Origin: Syntrophobacteria bacterium
Lineage (GTDB): Bacteria > Desulfobacterota > DSWW01
DNA length: 11,342 nucleotides
NCBI GenBank assembly: GCA_030145435.1
Contig: JAQYVQ010000477.1
Location: 1 to 11,342 of the forward strand
Direction: 5' to 3'
Made by a program: the position numbers and the translations under genes
The notes under the pieces: generated by a model
Seen by the model: the letters and a program-made list of their open reading frames with translations, nothing else
What the model was told of the DNA's origin: nothing
Database searches by the model: none
In this document: in pieces, positions 7,192 to 11,342 of the stretch
How the letters are laid out: the number at the start of each line of letters is the position of its first letter
Position numbering within the stretch: the first letter of the stretch is position 1

Positions 7192-7198
7192 AGGAAGG
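7192..7198 (+). promoter_or_regulatory. Ribosome binding site favouring a TTG start for aroA
   Basis: AGGAAGG lies five bases before an in-frame TTG at 7204. Competing in-frame starts are the GTG at 7186, which overlaps the tyrA stop as GTGA but has only AAGAAG two bases away, and the GTG at 7198, which lies too close to the motif. Confidence 0.5.
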
Positions 7199-7203
7199 TG
7201 CCT

Positions 7204-8550
7204 TTGCAAGAGAGACCCCGAAACGAGACGACCTCCCTCGCGTGTTCATCCACGGATGAAGAGCGCCCCCTGTCTCTGAAACCGGTGCGAGGTCTGTGCG
7301 GATCGACCACCGTCCCCGGAGATAAATCCATCTCCCACCGGGCCCTGATCCTGGGATCCCTTTCCTCCGGCGTGATGAAGATCCGGAACCTGTCCCCGGG
7401 CGAAGACGTGCGAAGCACATGGCAGTGTCTGGGCCAACTCGGTGTGGGCATCGAACCGCTCGACGAAGAGGTGCGGTTGGAGGGGAAGACGCATGGGCCT
7501 TTGAAAGAGCCGGAAACCTTCCTGGACGTGGGTAATTCCGGCACCACGATCCGGTTGCTGGCCGGCTTGTTGTCCGCCCAACCGATGTTCTCTGCCTTGA
7601 CCGGGGATGATTCCCTTCGACGAAGGCCTATGGACCGAATCGTGAAGCCCCTCCGGCAGATGGGGGCCGAGATATGGGGGAGGGAGAACGGACGGTTCGC
7701 CCCCCTCGCGATCAAGGGAGGGCGGCTGAGCCCGATTCACTATGATTCTCCCATCGCCAGCGCACAGGTGAAGACCGCCTTGCTTCTGGCAGGCCTCTTC
7801 CTTGAAGGCGAAACGTCTTTCGCCGAGCCGTACCTCTCGCGAGATCACACCGAGCGAATGCTCCGCTACATGGGGGCGGACGTGACCTGCGACCAGAGGA
7901 CCGTACGCCTCCGGGGCGGGCGCCCGATCGAGGCCAGGGATATCGAGGTTCCCGGCGACCCGTCCTCGGCCGCTTTCCTCGTGGTCGGTGCCTTGATCAC
8001 ATCCCGATCCGAGTTGGAGATTCGCGATGTCTGCGTGAACCCCACCCGCATCGGGTACCTGACGATCCTCGACCGCATGGGCGCCTCCGTGGAACTCTGC
8101 AACCGCCGCGAAGTATGCGGTGAGCCTGTGGCGGACCTGAAGGTCCGGTCGAGCCGGTTGAAGGGTACGACGCTCCTGCCGGAAGAGGTCCCCGGCTGTA
8201 TCGATGAAATCCCGGTTCTGTGCGTGGCGGCAGCGTTCGCACAAGGCAGGACGAAGATCACGGGGGCCAAAGAGCTGCGGGTGAAGGAGTCGGATCGTAT
8301 CGCGGCCATGGCATCGAACCTGACCGCCATGGGGGTCGACGTGGTCGAAAGGCCGGACGGTCTGGAGATCGGGGGCAGAGGCGGTGTAGCGGCCTTTCAA
8401 GGCCGAAGTTGGCAGGATCACCGGATTGCCCTTTCTCTGATCGTGGCGGCATTGGCAGCGGAAGGCCCCAGCCGGGTTCTTGGAGGCGACTGCATGAACA
8501 TATCTTTCCCGGGCTTCCTCGAGCGGATCGCCCCCCTGATCGAGAAGTGA
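7204..8550 (+). CDS. aroA: 3-phosphoshikimate 1-carboxyvinyltransferase (EPSP synthase)
   Basis: AroA joins shikimate-3-phosphate with phosphoenolpyruvate to give EPSP, the sixth step of the shikimate pathway. From the TTG at 7204 it has 448 residues; the start could also be the GTG at 7186 (454 residues). Motifs in order are TVPGDKSISHRA (36-47, PEP-binding K41), GNSGTTIRLLAG (110-121), SAQVK (186-190), RDHTE (213-217), NPTR (279-282), the catalytic pair D334-E335 in CIDEIPVL, and KESDR (361-365). The GDKS, SAQxK, RxHxE and NxTR set is the one used to define class II EPSP synthases. Gly113 occupies the position where the glyphosate-tolerant CP4 enzyme has Ala, so tolerance is doubtful. About 22 N-terminal residues precede the conserved core and look unstructured. 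It lies immediately after tyrA in the same run. Confidence 0.96.
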   Translation: MQERPRNETTSLACSSTDEERPLSLKPVRGLCGSTTVPGDKSISHRALILGSLSSGVMKIRNLSPGEDVRSTWQCLGQLGVGIEPLDEEVRLEGKTHGPLKEPETFLDVGNSGTTIRLLAGLLSAQPMFSALTGDDSLRRRPMDRIVKPLRQMGAEIWGRENGRFAPLAIKGGRLSPIHYDSPIASAQVKTALLLAGLFLEGETSFAEPYLSRDHTERMLRYMGADVTCDQRTVRLRGGRPIEARDIEVPGDPSSAAFLVVGALITSRSELEIRDVCVNPTRIGYLTILDRMGASVELCNRREVCGEPVADLKVRSSRLKGTTLLPEEVPGCIDEIPVLCVAAAFAQGRTKITGAKELRVKESDRIAAMASNLTAMGVDVVERPDGLEIGGRGGVAAFQGRSWQDHRIALSLIVAALAAEGPSRVLGGDCMNISFPGFLERIAPLIEK

Positions 8551-8551
8551 A

Positions 8552-8556
8552 AAGGA
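8552..8556 (+). promoter_or_regulatory. Ribosome binding site for cmk start at 8562
   Basis: AAGGA lies five bases before the GTG at 8562. Further AAAGG motifs recur every seven bases downstream (8565-8590). A GTG at 8595 preceded by AAAGGG could also serve as the start. Confidence 0.45.
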
Positions 8557-8560
8557 TAGA

Positions 8561-8588
8561 GGTGAAAGGTCAAAGGTCAAAGGGCAAA
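8561..8588 (+). repeat. Short tandem 7-bp repeat at the start of cmk
   Basis: Four consecutive heptamers read GGTGAAA, GGTCAAA, GGTCAAA and GGGCAAA, followed by a partial GGGC. The unit contains AAAGG across each junction, which resembles a ribosome binding motif. The array overlaps the likely cmk start and encodes KGQRSKGKG. Because the unit is not a multiple of three, a change in copy number would shift the frame of a start located before the array. Confidence 0.75.
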
Positions 8589-9266
8589 GGGCTGGTGATT
8601 GCAATCGACGGGCCCTCCGGTGTTGGAAAGAGCACCATCTCACAGGCTCTTGCCGAGAGGCTTGACTGCAGGTACATCGATACCGGAGCCATGTACCGGG
8701 CGGTGGCCCTCCTGGCCAGGGCGCGGGCCGTGCCCCCGGACGACCCGCTGGGGCTTGCCGGTCTTGGCAGAAACATGGAGATCGAGTTCATCGTGACGGA
8801 AGAAGGGTCGGGGGTGACGCTCGAGGGAGAAGACGTCACCCTGTCGCTTCGCTTGCCCGGGGTGAGTGAGGAGGCCTCGCGCCTGTCTCGATTTCCTGAG
8901 GTTCGAGAGGTACTTGTCGAGAAACAGCGTGAGCTTGGCAGGCAGGGGAAGGTGGTGATGGAGGGCCGGGATATCGGCACCGTCGTCCTTCCGGAAGCAG
9001 ACCTGAAGGTGTTTCTAGATGCCGAGCCGGAGGAGCGGGCGAGAAGGCGGTACCTGCAATGGCAGGAGAAGGGCATCGAAGTCGAACAGGAACAGCTCAC
9101 CCGGGAGATTCTCTCAAGGGATCAAAGGGACAAGACCCGCAAGGTTGCGCCCCTCGTGCCAGCCGGCGACGCGGCCCTGATCGACACCACACGCCTCGCC
9201 CCGGGACAGGTCCTGGACCGGATATTTGCCCTGCTCTCGGAGAGGGGCCTTTTGGAGGAAAAATAG
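8562..9266 (+). CDS. cmk: Cytidylate kinase
   Basis: Cmk phosphorylates CMP and dCMP with ATP, feeding CTP and deoxynucleotide pools. From the GTG at 8562 the protein is 234 residues. A GTG at 8595 gives 223, nearer the family norm of 220-230, and a GTG at 8547 overlapping the aroA stop is also in frame. The P-loop is IDGPSGVGKST (15-25). Then come DTGAMYRAVALLA, EGRDIGTVV (134-142), the DLKVFLDAEPEERARRR segment, and the LID and base-site motif RDQRDKTRKVAPL (186-198) ending in DAALIDTT. These are diagnostic of bacterial Cmk. The gene is joined to aroA with a 0-45 base gap depending on the start. A cmk-rpsA neighbourhood is common in bacteria. The only oddity is the tandem repeat at its beginning. 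Confidence 0.94.
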   Translation: MKGQRSKGKGLVIAIDGPSGVGKSTISQALAERLDCRYIDTGAMYRAVALLARARAVPPDDPLGLAGLGRNMEIEFIVTEEGSGVTLEGEDVTLSLRLPGVSEEASRLSRFPEVREVLVEKQRELGRQGKVVMEGRDIGTVVLPEADLKVFLDAEPEERARRRYLQWQEKGIEVEQEQLTREILSRDQRDKTRKVAPLVPAGDAALIDTTRLAPGQVLDRIFALLSERGLLEEK

Positions 9267-9281
9267 AGTTGGGAAGGTGCC

Positions 9282-9310
9282 TTGCTCTTTTAGTAAAGTA
9301 CCGGTATAAT
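9282..9310 (+). promoter_or_regulatory. Candidate promoter for rpsA
   Basis: A perfect -10 box TATAAT (9305-9310) follows TTGCTC (9282-9287, only 3 of 6 consensus bases) at the ideal spacing of 17 bases. Initiation near 9317 would give a leader of about 150 bases before the rpsA ATG. The weak -35 box is the main reservation. Confidence 0.58.
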
Positions 9311-9353
9311 TACCGAATTCTTTTGCATTTTTCGGATTGGCTGAGGCTGGGGA

Positions 9354-9381
9354 CTCTCCGGACCCGATTCGGGTGGGAGGG
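9354..9381 (+). promoter_or_regulatory. Hairpin 1 in the rpsA leader
   Basis: ACCCG (9362-9366) pairs with CGGGT (9370-9374) around a three-base loop. Below a small internal loop, CTCTCC (9354-9359) pairs with GGAGGG (9376-9381), including one G-U pair. No T-run follows, so this is not an intrinsic terminator. It may be part of a regulatory leader. Confidence 0.4.
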
Positions 9382-9405
9382 CCCTCAACACGCACCGCAA
9401 CCCAA

Positions 9406-9432
9406 GGCGTCAAGGGCCTGTAGACTGACGCC
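9406..9432 (+). promoter_or_regulatory. Hairpin 2 in the rpsA leader
   Basis: GGCGTCA (9406-9412) and TGACGCC (9426-9432) form a perfect seven-base-pair stem with a 13-base loop, ending 33 bases before the rpsA start codon. No T-run follows. The position just before the ribosome site suits translational control, as S1 represses its own mRNA in Escherichia coli, but this is inference. Confidence 0.45.
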
Positions 9433-9465
9433 GACAAGAAGCACCAGCAGGAAAAGGAACGAGGA

Positions 9466-11342
9466 ATGAATTCAACAACTACGCCCGAGGACAAAACCGG
9501 GACCGAAGATCTCACTCCCGAGATGACGGTCCAAGAAGACCTGTCCGCACCGAACGATGAAGAGGAAGATTTCGCCACACTGCTCGATCAGTCGATGGCA
9601 AAACAGAAAGTAGAGGTGGGTGAGGTAGTGGTCGGCGAGGTGATCGGAATCGGGGCCGAGACCGTGACGGTAGATATTGGTTACAAGTCGGAGGGTGAGG
9701 TTCATTTGTCTGAATTCAGGCAGCCCGATGGGTCCCATTCTGTGAATGTCGGGGACTCCATCAAGGTCTTCCTGGAGTCCGTGGAAGATGAAGAAGGCAT
9801 CGTATGGCTCTCGAAAGAGAAGGCCGATCAATTGGCGATATGGGACGACCTCCAGGCAGCATATAACGATGAGGAGGTCGTGAAGGGCAGGATCGTGCAG
9901 CGGGTGAAGGGAGGCCTGTCCGTGGATATCGGCGTGCCCGCATTCCTGCCGGGAAGCCAGGTGGATCTGCGTCCCGTCAAGAACCTCGATGACATGATCG
10001 GAAAAACCTTTGAGTTCAAGATTCTCAAGTTCAACAAGAAGAGGGGCAACATCGTTCTCTCACGAAGGGTCCTGTTGGAGAAGGAGCGCGATGCCCTTCG
10101 GAAGGAAACGCTCAAGCGGATGGAAGAGGGGGTTGTCCTCGAGGGAATCGTGAAGAACATCACCGACTACGGGGCCTTCATCGATCTGGGCGGCGTGGAC
10201 GGATTGCTCCATATCACCGATATGTCCTGGGGAAGGGTCGGGCACCCCTCCGAACTCTTGTCCATCGGAGACGAGATTGACGTGAAAGTGCTGCGGTATG
10301 ATCAGGAAAGGGAAAGGGTGTCGCTGGGACTTAAGCAGACGAAGGCGGACCCTTGGTCTGCGGCGGCCGGGAAGTATCCCGTGGGAACGAGACTGGAAGG
10401 GCGCGTGGTCAGTCTGACCGACTACGGGGCCTTCGTGGAGCTCGAGCAAGGAATCGAAGGATTGATTCACATCTCTGAGATGTCCTGGGTCAAGAAGATC
10501 CGGCATCCATCCCAAATCCTCTCCGTGCAGGACACGATCGAGGCTGTTGTGCTGAACCTCGACGTGGAGAACCAGAGGATTTCCCTCGGCCTGAAACAGA
10601 CGGAATCCAACCCGTGGGCGGTTCTCAAGGATCGATACCCGAAAGGCTCGAGGATTCAGGGGCTGATTCGGAACATCACGGATTTCGGGATCTTCGTGGG
10701 CATCGAAGACGGGATCGACGGCCTCGTGCACATCTCGGACCTGTCCTGGACTCACAAGGTGAAGCACCCGAGCGAGATCTATAAGAAGGGGGAGGAGATC
10801 GAGGCGGTGGTGCTGAACATCGATGAGGACAGCAACAAGTTCTCGTTGGGGATCAAGCAGCTGGAGAAGGATCCTTGGGATGAGATCCCGGATCGTTACA
10901 GGCTCGGGGACATGGTGAAGGGCAATGTGACGAACGTTACGGACTTCGGTATCTTCCTCGAGATCGAGAAGGGTATCGAGGGCCTGATTCACATCTCAGA
11001 ACTCAGCGACGAAAGGGTGGAGGATATCCGGAACTTCACCGGCGTCGGGGATGAGCTCGAGGCAAAGATCATCCATCTGGATCCCCGGGAACGAAAGATC
11101 GGTTTGAGCATCAAGGCCATGAGGAAGGACGCGGAGAAGGCGGACATGGACGCCTTCCTGTCCCAGAAGGAAGCGCCTCATCGCGTAGAAGAAGACTGGA
11201 AACAGGAACTCAGAGACCTGTCCAAGACGCTCGACCTGCCGGACGCACAGCGGAAGGCTTCCGAGCCGTCCAGCAGTGTGCAGGAACCCGCTTCCGCCCC
11301 GGCGGAGACCGACCCGGAATCGGAAGAAGCCCCGGCAGAGGA
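9466..11342 (+). CDS. rpsA: Ribosomal protein S1, six S1 domains, 3' end cut by window edge
   Basis: S1 binds single-stranded mRNA and helps dock it on the 30S subunit. Reading from the ATG at 9466, with ribosome site AAGGA (9454-9458) seven bases before it, gives 625 codons and no stop. An acidic N-terminal stretch (1-50) is followed by six OB-fold S1 domains at roughly 51-122, 136-205, 221-292, 306-378, 393-465 and 482-553. Domains 3-6 carry the typical DYGAF or DFGIF, GLxHIS-type and SLGLKQ-like motifs. Domains 1 and 2 are more divergent, as expected for the ribosome-anchoring half. After domain 6 an acidic Glu, Pro, Ala and Ser-rich tail of more than 70 residues runs past the window, longer than in the 557-residue E. 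coli protein. The gene is transcribed in the same direction as cmk, from its own candidate promoter. Confidence 0.96.
   Translation, partial: MNSTTTPEDKTGTEDLTPEMTVQEDLSAPNDEEEDFATLLDQSMAKQKVEVGEVVVGEVIGIGAETVTVDIGYKSEGEVHLSEFRQPDGSHSVNVGDSIKVFLESVEDEEGIVWLSKEKADQLAIWDDLQAAYNDEEVVKGRIVQRVKGGLSVDIGVPAFLPGSQVDLRPVKNLDDMIGKTFEFKILKFNKKRGNIVLSRRVLLEKERDALRKETLKRMEEGVVLEGIVKNITDYGAFIDLGGVDGLLHITDMSWGRVGHPSELLSIGDEIDVKVLRYDQERERVSLGLKQTKADPWSAAAGKYPVGTRLEGRVVSLTDYGAFVELEQGIEGLIHISEMSWVKKIRHPSQILSVQDTIEAVVLNLDVENQRISLGLKQTESNPWAVLKDRYPKGSRIQGLIRNITDFGIFVGIEDGIDGLVHISDLSWTHKVKHPSEIYKKGEEIEAVVLNIDEDSNKFSLGIKQLEKDPWDEIPDRYRLGDMVKGNVTNVTDFGIFLEIEKGIEGLIHISELSDERVEDIRNFTGVGDELEAKIIHLDPRERKIGLSIKAMRKDAEKADMDAFLSQKEAPHRVEEDWKQELRDLSKTLDLPDAQRKASEPSSSVQEPASAPAETDPESEEAPAE

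Noticed and set aside
7018..7203. Long upstream extension of aroA into tyrA
   Set aside because: The extension is the +1 frame of tyrA with no family similarity. EPSP synthase homology begins near 7270 and a strong ribosome site supports 7204.
6134..8643. Two long minus-strand frames (428 and 465 codons) opposite tyrA and aroA
   Set aside because: Both lie fully antisense to motif-rich genes of the aromatic pathway and have no domain signature or ribosome site.
9267..9300. Intrinsic terminator after cmk
   Set aside because: AAGG and CCTT are separated by only two bases, so no stable stem forms, and the T-rich stretch CTCTTTT is short.
9378..9387. Perfect palindrome GAGGGCCCTC as an operator
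   Set aside because: It is only ten bases with no loop space and partly overlaps hairpin 1. A single short GC-rich palindrome is not enough to propose a binding site.

Overview
This window is a bacterial chromosome segment of roughly 58-60% GC (estimated by eye). It is tightly packed with housekeeping genes and shows no mobile elements, CRISPR arrays or RNA genes. The order mutL-miaA-pheA-tyrA-aroA-cmk-rpsA, the fused chorismate mutase/prephenate dehydratase, the endonuclease-type MutL and the six-domain S1 protein fit a Desulfobacterota (former Deltaproteobacteria) organism. That assignment rests on gene order and protein character, not on a search.

Layout. (1) Positions 1-1109, minus strand: proB (glutamate 5-kinase with PUA domain), lacking only its last few codons at the left edge, with a good sigma70-type promoter at 1184-1213. 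(2) Positions 1110-1312: a divergent intergenic region. (3) Positions 1313-4916, plus strand: a thymidylate-synthase-family protein of an unusual branch, then mutL and miaA, closed by a convincing intrinsic terminator (4965-4996). (4) Positions 4988-5015: a new promoter whose -35 box overlaps the terminator's 3' arm and T-tract. It starts an aromatic amino acid run pheA-tyrA-aroA that continues into cmk, with overlapping or nearly overlapping gene junctions. (5) Positions 9267-9465: a leader region with a perfect TATAAT box and two hairpins. (6) From 9466 to the right edge: rpsA, truncated by the window end.

How the genes work together. AroA makes EPSP on the route to chorismate. PheA and TyrA divide chorismate and prephenate between phenylalanine and tyrosine, and PheA carries an ACT domain for phenylalanine feedback. 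Cmk and the thymidylate-synthase-like protein act on pyrimidine nucleotides. MutL repairs mismatches, MiaA modifies tRNA and S1 helps load mRNA on the ribosome.

Most of the region is ordinary. The points worth a second look are the divergent thymidylate synthase beside mutL, a tandem 7-bp repeat rich in Shine-Dalgarno-like motifs at the start of cmk, the structured rpsA leader, an AT-rich patch inside miaA, a lysine-rich tail on PheA and an apparent excess of GATC sites. I found no evidence for a wholly new multi-gene system.
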